A DNA stretch of 36,879 bases from an uncultured Vogesella sp. (lineage in GTDB: Bacteria > Pseudomonadota > Gammaproteobacteria > Burkholderiales > Chromobacteriaceae). Under the pieces are notes generated by a model. The model was given only the letters and a program-made list of their open reading frames with translations, made no database searches and was not told the origin of the DNA. The position numbers and the translations under genes were made by a program. Shown in pieces: positions 16,514-23,268 of this stretch (position 1 is the stretch's first letter; each line of letters starts with the position of its first letter). The stretch is taken from NCBI GenBank assembly GCA_946479405.1, contig CAMLGD010000006.1, positions 1 through 36,879 of the forward strand. Reading direction: 5' to 3'.

Positions 16514-17695
16514 ATGTCCAGTGACGATTCTTGTCTGCCTTTCCATCCGGAAACCCTAGCCATTCGCGGCGGTCGCGAAACCAGCGAGTACCGTGAGCAT
16601 AGCCAAAGCCTGCACCTGACCTCGAGCTTCACCTTTGAATCAGCCGCCCAAGCCGCAGCCATGTTCCTCGGCGAAATCGACGGTTATACCTATTCCCGTT
16701 TTACCAACCCGACGGTCAGTGCGTTCCAGCAGCGCCTGGCGATGATGGAGGGGGCGGAGCGAGCAATTGCCACCGCCAGCGGGATGGCGGCAATTCAGGC
16801 GACTATGCTGACGCTACTCAAGGCCGGCGACCACATTGTGTCGTCGCAGAGCCTGTTTGGTTCCACCATCAACTTGTTCAACGGCATTCTTGGCAAGTTT
16901 GGTGTGGAAGTCACTTATGTAGATGCGGCCAACCTGGACGCCTGGCGCGCAGCGGTAAAGCCAAACACCAGGGTGTTTTTCCTGGAAACGCCGTCCAATC
17001 CGCTGACCGATCTGGCGGACATCGCGGCAGTGGCAGACATCGCCCATGCCGCCGGCGCGCTACTGGTGGTGGATAACTGCTTCTGTTCGCCTGCATTGCA
17101 GCAGCCGCTGCAACTGGGTGCCGATCTGGTGGTGCACTCCGCCACCAAGTACCTGGATGGCCATGGCCGTGTAATGGGTGGTGCAGTGGTTGGTAGCGAC
17201 AAGCTGGTGGAGCAGGTATACCTGCATGTGCGTACTGCTGGCCCTACATTGGCACCGTTTAATGCCTGGGTATTGCTGTCTGGTCTGGAAACGCTGCATC
17301 TGCGTATGGAAAAACATGTTGCCAGCGCGCAGGCACTGGCCGAATGGTTGGAGCAACAACCCAATGTTACCCGCGTGTTCTTCCCGGGGCTGCCGAGTCA
17401 TCCGCAGCATGAACTGGCAAAGCGCCAACAGAAGGGCGGTGGCGCGGTGGTCTCGTTCGAAGTAAAGGGCGGGCGTGAGGCTGCCTGGCGCGTGGTAGAT
17501 GCAGTGCAGATGATCTCGCGCACAGCCAACGTTGGCGACGTGAAAAGCACGATCACCCATCCGGCGTCGACCACGCATGCACGCATTACGCCTGAAGCGC
17601 GCGCCAAGGCCGGTATAACGGAGGGGCTGCTGAGGGTGGCGGTAGGTTTGGAGCACCTTGAAGATATCAAGGCGGACCTGTTACGCGGCCTGTAG
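16514..17695 (+). CDS. metZ: O-succinylhomoserine sulfhydrylase
   Basis: 393 residues. A PLP enzyme of the Cys/Met metabolism family that makes homocysteine from O-succinylhomoserine and sulfide. Seen: YTYSRFTNPTVSAFQQRLA (substrate and PLP contacts), ATASGMAAIQAT, ETPSNPLTDL, VVDNCFCSPALQQPL and the PLP lysine in SATKYLDGHGRVMGG. MetZ is distinguished from MetB/MetC by the GHGRVMGG segment and the long TLAPFNAWVLLSGLETL block; O-acetyl substrate use cannot be excluded. ATG 16514 is chosen; the frame is open from 16445, but that part runs through the purF terminator. No clear ribosome site precedes this ATG. A DUS-like copy encodes DAANLDA at 16923. Confidence 0.93.
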   Translation: MSSDDSCLPFHPETLAIRGGRETSEYREHSQSLHLTSSFTFESAAQAAAMFLGEIDGYTYSRFTNPTVSAFQQRLAMMEGAERAIATASGMAAIQATMLTLLKAGDHIVSSQSLFGSTINLFNGILGKFGVEVTYVDAANLDAWRAAVKPNTRVFFLETPSNPLTDLADIAAVADIAHAAGALLVVDNCFCSPALQQPLQLGADLVVHSATKYLDGHGRVMGGAVVGSDKLVEQVYLHVRTAGPTLAPFNAWVLLSGLETLHLRMEKHVASAQALAEWLEQQPNVTRVFFPGLPSHPQHELAKRQQKGGGAVVSFEVKGGREAAWRVVDAVQMISRTANVGDVKSTITHPASTTHARITPEARAKAGITEGLLRVAVGLEHLEDIKADLLRGL

Positions 17696-17717
17696 AAGAA
17701 AACAATTGTTTCAAGCG

Positions 17718-17750
17718 AGCGGCAGTCTAAAATGCGGACTGCCGCTTTCA
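17718..17750 (+). terminator. Intrinsic terminator after metZ
   Basis: AGCGGCAGTC (17718-17727) pairs with GACTGCCGCT (17737-17746) around a 9-base loop, followed by TTCAATTT. It lies 23 bases after the metZ stop. Confidence 0.8.
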
Positions 17751-17786
17751 ATTTGGCTGTACAGCCAGGAGCTCTCGATGCTGTTC

Positions 17787-17815
17787 TTGACACCCGTCAA
17801 ATTAGAACGTAAGTT
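17787..17815 (+). promoter_or_regulatory. Promoter of the TetR regulator gene
   Basis: A perfect -35 box TTGACA (17787-17792) is followed after 17 bases by TAAGTT (17810-17815), a weak -10 box. The palindrome at 17814-17833 starts on the -10 box and covers the expected transcription start, which suits autorepression. Confidence 0.55.
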
Positions 17816-17833
17816 TCAAACACTTGTTCGAAA
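17814..17833. promoter_or_regulatory. PsrA-like operator palindrome before psrA
   Basis: TTTCAAACA (17814-17822) and TGTTCGAAA (17825-17833) are inverted with one mismatch. The centre CAAAC-N4-GTTCG differs by one base from the published Pseudomonas PsrA box (G/C)AAAC-N2-4-GTTT(G/C). It lies directly upstream of a PsrA-like gene. Confidence 0.6.
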
Positions 17834-17887
17834 GTCATGATGGATAAGGCGACGCAACTTATTACCCCGATCAAGGTACAAGACACC

Positions 17888-18523
17888 ATGGAAGCGAACA
17901 AACCAGACACCGCAACCCGCATTCTGGACGTAGCAGAACGCCTGTTTGTGGAGCATGGGTTTGAAGCAACTTCGCTTCGCATGATCACCCAGCAGGCAGA
18001 AGTAAATCTGGCTGCTGTGAATTACCACTTCGGTTCCAAGGATGCACTGTTCGAATCAGTATTCATGCGCCGTATTGGCCCGTTTGTTGCGGCCTGTCTG
18101 GCGGAGCTGGATGCTATCGAACAGCCTGGGCAAGTGCTGACGGCGGAAACATTGGTAACTTCCTTTGTTCGCCCATGTCTGGCTCTGTCAAAAGACCCCT
18201 CGAGGGGAGGGGCGCTGTTTGTCAGGCTGATGTCGCGCACGCTGGTGGAAAACCACCGCTTGCTGCGCGAGGCACTGTCTCAGCAGTACAGCGTGTTTGT
18301 GCAGCGCTACAGCGCAGCCTTTCAGCGTGCACTGCCGCAGTTTGAGGCTGAAGATATTGCATGGCGCATGCACTTCGCGTTTACCGTGATGTTCAACGCT
18401 TTTGCCGGTAATGATGTGCTGAAGATTTTCGGTCGCAGTCAGGTGGTGAATGCCCGTGACCCGGATCTGATCATCAAGCACTTGGTGCCTTTTGTCGTAG
18501 CGGGGTTGACGGCGCCCATCTGA
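17888..18523 (+). CDS. psrA: TetR-family regulator, PsrA-like, of fatty-acid genes
   Basis: 211 residues from ATG 17888. The N-terminal helix-turn-helix reads TRILDVAERLFVEHGFEATSLR followed by MITQQAEVNLAAVNYHFGSK, almost the sequence of Pseudomonas PsrA (SLRLITSKAGVNLAAVNYHFGSK). The C-terminal ligand domain also matches the PsrA layout (FVRLMSRTLVENHRLLREAL; WRMHFAFTVMFNAFAGNDVL; HLVPFVVAGL). PsrA-type repressors leave DNA on binding long-chain fatty acids or acyl-CoA. An ATG at 17837 would add 17 residues. The downstream start is preferred because PsrA homologues begin close to the helix-turn-helix, though its ribosome site (AAGG) is weak. fadE follows after 35 bases, probably co-transcribed. 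Confidence 0.82.
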   Translation: MEANKPDTATRILDVAERLFVEHGFEATSLRMITQQAEVNLAAVNYHFGSKDALFESVFMRRIGPFVAACLAELDAIEQPGQVLTAETLVTSFVRPCLALSKDPSRGGALFVRLMSRTLVENHRLLREALSQQYSVFVQRYSAAFQRALPQFEAEDIAWRMHFAFTVMFNAFAGNDVLKIFGRSQVVNARDPDLIIKHLVPFVVAGLTAPI

Positions 18524-18558
18524 TTGACTTGACAGGGTCAACACGAGGGTAAACCACA

Positions 18559-21012
18559 ATGATATCTGCCGTAATTCTTGTTCTGCTGATCGGTGCGCTG
18601 GCGTATTTCCGCGCACCGGTTTTGCTCTGGACCATCGCGATTGCCGCCTGGCTTCTCAGCCTGCAATTTTTCTGGGGCTGCCAGCTCCCGGTTGCCGTGT
18701 GGGTTGCATTTGGCGTGATTGCCGCCGTACTTAACCTGCCGTTCCTGCGCCGTGCCGTGTTTACCGGCCCGGCCTTTTCCGTGTTCAAAAAGATCACACC
18801 TGCCATGTCCCAAACCGAGCAGGAGGCTATCAATGCCGGTACGGTATGGTGGGATCGCGATCTGTTCTCCGGCAAACCGGACTGGCAGCGCCTGCTGTCC
18901 TTCCCGGATCCAAAGCTGACGGCCGAAGAGCAGGCATTTCTGGATGGTCCGACCGAAGAGCTGTGCAAGATGGTGGACGACTGGAAAATTACCCACGAAT
19001 TGAAAGACCTGCCACCGGAAGTGTGGCAGTTCATCAAGGACAAGGGTTTCCTCGGCATGATCGTCAAGAAGAAATACGGCGGCCTGGAGTTTTCCAACTA
19101 TGCCCATGCCAAGGTGGTAACCAAGATCGCCACTCGTGGTGGCACCGCGGCAGTGTCAGTGATGGTGCCGAACTCACTTGGCCCTGGCGAATTACTACAG
19201 CACTACGGTACCGAGGCGCAGAAAGACTACTACCTGCCGCGTCTGGCCAAGGGTATCGAAGTCCCGTGCTTTGCGCTGACCAGTCCATATGCTGGCTCCG
19301 ATGCCGGGGCGATTCCTGACTTTGGCATTGTCTGCCATGGCAGCTATACCGATCCGCGTAGCGGCCAACGTCACGAAAACGTGCTGGGCCTGCGCGTGAG
19401 CTGGGAAAAGCGCTGGATCACGCTGGCCCCAGTCGCCACTATTTTGGGGCTGGCATTCAAGATGTACGACCCGGATCACTTGCTGGGCGACAAGGAAGAT
19501 ATCGGCATCACTTGCGCACTGGTGCCGACAGAGCATGAGGGCGTTTGCATCGGCCGCCGCCACTACCCGGGTGGTGCCGCATTCATGAACGGCCCGACCT
19601 GGGGCAAGGACGTGTTCATTCCGCTCGAGTGGGTCATCGGCGGCCGAGAGTATGCCGGCCAAGGTTGGCGCATGCTGGTCGAGTGCCTGTCGGTAGGCCG
19701 CTGCATCTCGCTGCCGGCGATGTCGGTTGCTTCCGGTAAAGTGGCGTCTTACACCACCGGCGCCTATGCCCGCATCCGCGACCAGTTCGGCCTGTCCATC
19801 GGCAAGTTCGAGGGCGTGGACGAAGCCATGGCACGCATCGGTGGCTTCACCTACCAGATGGAAGCGTCGCAGGATCTGGCGCTGACCGGCCTCGATATCG
19901 GCGAAAAACCATCGGTGCTGTCCGCGGTGCTGAAGTATCACAACACCGAACGCATGCGTAAGGCACTGAATGACGCTATGGATGTGCATGGCGGCAAGGC
20001 GGTGGTACTTGGTCCGCGCAATTACCTGGCGCGCGCCTACCAGGCGATTCCGATCGCCATTACCGTGGAAGGTGCCAACATCCTCACTCGATCGATGATC
20101 ATCTACGGGCAGGGGGCGATTCGCTGCCATCCGTTTGTGCTGCGTGAAATCAAGGCAGCGATGAGTAACGATGGCGCGGAATTCGACAAGGCCATTACCG
20201 GTCATATCAACTTTGTGATCAGCAATGTATTCCGTTCGCTGTGGATGGGCCTGACCGGCGCCAAACTGGTAGGCAGCCCGAAGAGCGGGGAAGTGGCAAC
20301 TTACTATAAGCAACTGACTCGTTTCTCCAGTGCCTTCGCGTTGTTGTCTGACATGGCGATGTTCAGCCTCGGCGGCTCGCTGAAATTCCGCGAGAAACTG
20401 TCCGCTCGACTGGGCGACATGCTGTCCAACCTCTACATTGCCTCCGCCTGCCTGAAGCGCTTCGAGCGTGATGGTGCGCCGAAGGAGGACCTGCCGGTGC
20501 TGAAGTGGGCGGTGGAAATGGCGCTGTATGACTTGCAGCAGGCGATGGACGGTTTCCTGGCCAACTTACCGAGCCGAACGTTGGCCGCAGTGTTGCGCAA
20601 GGTTATCTTCCCGTGGGGTCTTACCCTCAAACCGGCCAACGACCGTATCGGCACCCAGGTCGCGCGCAGCCTGATGGAGCTAGGTCCGACCCGGGAGCGC
20701 CTGACTCGTGGCATGTTTGTATCACAAGACGAGTCTGATCCGGTGGGTGTGCTGGTACCTGCGCTGAAGGCGATGCTGGAAACCGAGCCGGTAGAACAGA
20801 AGCTGCGCAAGTTGGCACGCGACGGCAAGTTCAAGTCGGTTACTGCGCGCGAGCACCTGGCGGAAGCGTTGCAGAGCAGCGTCATTACGCAGACCGAGTT
20901 TGATGCTGTTAGCCGCGCACGCAAGCTCAAGCGCGATGTCATCATGGTGGACGACTTTGACATGAAGCTTGAGCAGCATGATGCAGGCTTGTTGCAGCGC
21001 TTGATCTTCTGA
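18559..21012 (+). CDS. fadE: Acyl-CoA dehydrogenase, FadE type
   Basis: 817 residues, the length of E. coli FadE. Oxidises acyl-CoA to trans-2-enoyl-CoA with FAD. The first 60 residues are hydrophobic (MISAVILVLLIGALAYF; LLWTIAIAAWLLSLQFF; VAVWVAFGVIAAVLN), which anchors it to the inner membrane. The dehydrogenase body follows: LPPEVWQFIKDKGFLGMIVKKKYGG, FALTSPYAGSDAGAIPDFG (FAD/substrate contacts), MDVHGGKAVVLGPRNYLARA and TVEGANILTRSMIIYGQGA with the expected catalytic Glu at residue 504. A further C-terminal domain of about 250 residues is typical of FadE. GAGGG lies before ATG 18559. Preceded by psrA; terminated by the hairpin at 21037-21052. Confidence 0.95.
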   Translation: MISAVILVLLIGALAYFRAPVLLWTIAIAAWLLSLQFFWGCQLPVAVWVAFGVIAAVLNLPFLRRAVFTGPAFSVFKKITPAMSQTEQEAINAGTVWWDRDLFSGKPDWQRLLSFPDPKLTAEEQAFLDGPTEELCKMVDDWKITHELKDLPPEVWQFIKDKGFLGMIVKKKYGGLEFSNYAHAKVVTKIATRGGTAAVSVMVPNSLGPGELLQHYGTEAQKDYYLPRLAKGIEVPCFALTSPYAGSDAGAIPDFGIVCHGSYTDPRSGQRHENVLGLRVSWEKRWITLAPVATILGLAFKMYDPDHLLGDKEDIGITCALVPTEHEGVCIGRRHYPGGAAFMNGPTWGKDVFIPLEWVIGGREYAGQGWRMLVECLSVGRCISLPAMSVASGKVASYTTGAYARIRDQFGLSIGKFEGVDEAMARIGGFTYQMEASQDLALTGLDIGEKPSVLSAVLKYHNTERMRKALNDAMDVHGGKAVVLGPRNYLARAYQAIPIAITVEGANILTRSMIIYGQGAIRCHPFVLREIKAAMSNDGAEFDKAITGHINFVISNVFRSLWMGLTGAKLVGSPKSGEVATYYKQLTRFSSAFALLSDMAMFSLGGSLKFREKLSARLGDMLSNLYIASACLKRFERDGAPKEDLPVLKWAVEMALYDLQQAMDGFLANLPSRTLAAVLRKVIFPWGLTLKPANDRIGTQVARSLMELGPTRERLTRGMFVSQDESDPVGVLVPALKAMLETEPVEQKLRKLARDGKFKSVTAREHLAEALQSSVITQTEFDAVSRARKLKRDVIMVDDFDMKLEQHDAGLLQRLIF

Positions 21013-21036
21013 TCGGATTAAAGCACTAGCATTCGG

Positions 21037-21052
21037 GCGGCCTCTGGGCCGC
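21037..21052 (+). terminator. Hairpin after fadE
   Basis: GCGGCC (21037-21042) and GGCCGC (21047-21052) are inverted around TCTG, followed by TCTTCTGC. A short GC-rich stem 25 bases after the fadE stop; it is plausible as a terminator, but the T-run is interrupted. Confidence 0.5.
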
Positions 21053-21106
21053 TCTTCTGCCGATGTCGTTTTGCACTGGGTAGAGCGACATCTGGAGGAG
21101 TGTGCA

Positions 21107-21484
21107 ATGCAAGACGTAGTGCAAGGAACAAATCGACAGCCGGTTCTGCGTGTACGCGCTGAAGTGCATGGCACCAATGTGTATGGACGCGTGCACATGG
21201 GCTGGCTGATGGGGCAGATCGATCTGGCGGGTTCGGCCGTGGCTGAAAGGCTGGCGGGCGGGCAGGTGACTACCGTAGCGATAAATGCCTTTCAGTTTGC
21301 CAATCCAATTCAATTGGGGGATTTTGTCTCTATCTATGCGGACAAGCTACGATTGGGGCAGAAGTCCGTCACGCTCAAAATCACCGTTGAAACCGAGCGT
21401 ATGAATGGCGACATTCTGCCGGTTACCGAGCTGATTTCCACCTATGTCGCTATAGACACCGATGGCCGTTCTCGCCTGATCTGA
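21107..21484 (+). CDS. Acyl-CoA thioesterase, hotdog fold (YciA/BACH family)
   Basis: 125 residues, one hotdog domain. Hydrolyses acyl-CoA to free acid and CoA. Family motifs: NVYGRVHMGWLMGQIDLAGSAVAERLA (the helix and loop that binds CoA; YciA has NGDIFGGWLMSQMDIGGA), VTTVAINAFQFANPIQLGDFVSIYA, and VTLKITVETER followed by TELISTYVAIDTDGRSRLI. The catalytic Asp is in QIDLAG. GGAGGAG lies 6-7 bases before ATG 21107; the frame is open from 21071, but that start has no ribosome site. Its place between fadE and fadL suggests it protects the CoA pool when fatty acids are plentiful. Confidence 0.88.
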   Translation: MQDVVQGTNRQPVLRVRAEVHGTNVYGRVHMGWLMGQIDLAGSAVAERLAGGQVTTVAINAFQFANPIQLGDFVSIYADKLRLGQKSVTLKITVETERMNGDILPVTELISTYVAIDTDGRSRLI

Positions 21485-21534
21485 GGCGGTGTTTTCTGTG
21501 CAATTTGCGGGTGCTGCCGTACTGTGGTTTCTAT

Positions 21535-21548
21535 GAAACGATTGTTTG
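21535..21548. promoter_or_regulatory. PsrA-box match before fadL
   Basis: GAAAC (21535-21539), four bases, GTTTG (21544-21548): a full match to the published PsrA consensus (G/C)AAAC-N2-4-GTTT(G/C). It overlaps the -35 box of the candidate promoter at 21546-21574, a position suited to repression. Confidence 0.6.
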
Positions 21549-21574
21549 GAACGAATGCTCGAAATTTCTTGAAT
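21546..21574 (+). promoter_or_regulatory. Candidate fadL promoter
   Basis: TTGGAA (21546-21551), 17 bases, TTGAAT (21569-21574). Both boxes are imperfect, but the spacing is ideal. The start would lie about 85 bases before the fadL ATG. Confidence 0.4.
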
Positions 21575-21665
21575 TGGGTATCGACTCTGATACCATCTTC
21601 GACAGATCGGACAAAACAATACGATCAAGACAGCACCATAAATAACGCACAGAGGGATTAACACC

Positions 21666-23060
21666 ATGCAACTCAAGCGCCTGACTCTTTCACTGATGAT
21701 GATGGGGGCTTCCGCTGCTGTCATGGCATCGGGCTATCACTTCGGCACCCAGTCGGTAAGTTCGCAATCCACCGCCAATGCCAGTGCCGCCGAAGCTGCC
21801 GATGCCTCGACCATCTTCTATAACGCCGCCGGCATGACCAAGCTGGAAGGCACTAATTTCTCCGGCGCGATTAACCTGGTTGCTCCTAGCGTTGAATACA
21901 GCAACGCTTCCGGCAACTACCCAACGGGTGGTGCCATTACCCGTGGCGATGGTGGTGTGGGCACCACCGCAGCCACTTCCGGTAAGATCACAGATGATCT
22001 GATTGCCGTGCCGCACTTCTACCTGACCCACCAACTGAACAACAAGGTCTACCTGGGGCTGGGTGTTTATGTGCCGTACGCCTCCGATACCGAATACCAG
22101 CGCAACTCGGTACTGCGTTACAACCTCAACGCCACCTCGTTGAAAACCATCGACATCAATCCAACCGTTGCCTTCAAACTGAATGAGCAGCATTCGGTAG
22201 CAGTCGGTGTGATTGCCCAGTATGCCAAGGCTCATCTGCGTCAATATGCCAACTTTGGCTACCTGCTTGCCGGCCTAAACCCTGTAGGTAACGGCACGGC
22301 GGATGGCTTTGCCGACGTGGATGGCGATGATTGGGGTTTTGGTTATAACCTGTCCTGGATGTGGGACATTTCCGACAAGACCCGTATTGGCCTGAATTAC
22401 CGTTCCGAAATCGAGCATACCTTGAGCGGTTCGGCCAAGTGGAACAAGAGCAAAGCTGTGGCAACCTACGGTGCAGCAGCAGGTACCGCCTTGACTGCAG
22501 CCGGCTATGCCGACGACGAAGGCGCCAGCGTAGACATCACCACACCGGAATCGCTGTCGCTACATGGCATGCACAAACTGAATGACAAGGTTGACTTGTT
22601 TGCCGACGTGACCTGGACCAAACACTCTCGCTTCAGCACGGCGCAGCTCAAGTACGCCAACGCCAAAACTGGCCAGGGCAATATCACGTATCTGAATCCG
22701 GACTGGAAAGATACCTACAAGGTCGCGATTGGTGGTTCGTACCAGTGGAGCAATCCGCTGCAGCTCCGTTTTGGTATCGCATACGATAAATCTCCGGTAC
22801 CGGATGACAATCATCGACTGGCCACCATGCCGGATAATGATCGCTACTGGTATTCGTTTGGTGCCAAATACGATATCAACAAGAGCAACTCGGTAGATGT
22901 GGCCTATAGCTACATCCAGATCAAGGATGCCAAGGCTAATGTAACAGGCAAGTGCTCGGCCTACGGTGTGTCGCAGTGCGTTTCCAGCCAGACTACCGGC
23001 ACTGCCGATTACAAGTCCCATGCGCAGATTCTGGGCGTTCAGTACAACTACAAGTTCTAA
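21666..23060 (+). CDS. fadL: Long-chain fatty acid outer-membrane transporter (FadL/OmpP1/TodX)
   Basis: 464 residues. An outer-membrane beta-barrel that lets long-chain fatty acids or other hydrophobic molecules cross. The signal peptide MQLKRLTLSLMMMGASAAVMAS is cleaved near ASG. The mature N-terminus GYHFGTQSVSSQSTANASAAEAADASTIFYNAAGMTKLEG is the FadL plug segment, with the family's NPAG-like motif as NAAG. The rest shows alternating strands and ends in Phe (VQYNYKF), the usual C-terminal signature for BAM insertion. GAGGG lies 10 bases before ATG 21666. Two hairpins follow. Substrates other than fatty acids (aromatics) are possible within the family, but the fad context favours fatty acids. 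Confidence 0.93.
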   Translation: MQLKRLTLSLMMMGASAAVMASGYHFGTQSVSSQSTANASAAEAADASTIFYNAAGMTKLEGTNFSGAINLVAPSVEYSNASGNYPTGGAITRGDGGVGTTAATSGKITDDLIAVPHFYLTHQLNNKVYLGLGVYVPYASDTEYQRNSVLRYNLNATSLKTIDINPTVAFKLNEQHSVAVGVIAQYAKAHLRQYANFGYLLAGLNPVGNGTADGFADVDGDDWGFGYNLSWMWDISDKTRIGLNYRSEIEHTLSGSAKWNKSKAVATYGAAAGTALTAAGYADDEGASVDITTPESLSLHGMHKLNDKVDLFADVTWTKHSRFSTAQLKYANAKTGQGNITYLNPDWKDTYKVAIGGSYQWSNPLQLRFGIAYDKSPVPDDNHRLATMPDNDRYWYSFGAKYDINKSNSVDVAYSYIQIKDAKANVTGKCSAYGVSQCVSSQTTGTADYKSHAQILGVQYNYKF

Positions 23061-23074
23061 GCGTCATCGCAGTC

Positions 23075-23131
23075 TTGCGGCCAACCTTTATGTTGGCCGC
23101 AATAACACGGTAGCGATTGCCGTGTTTTTTT
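23075..23131 (+). terminator. Two tandem hairpins after fadL, the first from DUS-like arms
   Basis: First stem: TTGCGGCCAAC (23075-23085) with GTTGGCCGCAA (23092-23102), perfect, 6-base loop. Second: AACACGG (23104-23110) with CCGTGTT (23120-23126), then seven T (23125-23131). The second is a classic intrinsic terminator; the first adds an inverted pair of the dispersed motif. Confidence 0.85.
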
Positions 23132-23141
23132 AAGGGAAATG

Positions 23142-23157
23142 CTGAACCGTTGTTCAG
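23142..23157. promoter_or_regulatory. Palindrome upstream of the HAD-ECH gene, PsrA-box-like
   Basis: CTGAAC (23142-23147), CGTT, GTTCAG (23152-23157): a perfect 6-4-6 palindrome. It resembles the PsrA consensus in spacing and in the GTT/AAC core, but has C/G in place of the outer A/T pair. It lies about 40 bases before the candidate -35. Confidence 0.45.
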
Positions 23158-23194
23158 ATACTTGGCTGGTGCCCAGCATCAGTCATAGAAACCC

Positions 23195-23221
23195 TTGGCA
23201 GGCCGACCCGGAACCTATAAT
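23195..23221 (+). promoter_or_regulatory. Candidate promoter of the HAD-ECH gene
   Basis: TTGGCA (23195-23200), 15 bases, TATAAT (23216-23221). The -10 is perfect; the spacer is short. The start would give a leader of about 40 bases. Confidence 0.5.
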
Positions 23222-23268
23222 CCGAGAGGCCTTCACCATGTTTGTTTGTCAAGACAACCGAGGAAACC

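Noticed and set aside
18529..18541. TTGAC-AGG-GTCAA palindrome before fadE
   Set aside because: It lies in the 35-base psrA-fadE gap, does not fit the PsrA box and is too short to call an operator.
19195..20313. Minus-strand open frame of 372 codons
   Set aside because: Lies wholly inside fadE, rich in His/Arg/Gln as expected of a shadow frame in GC-rich DNA.
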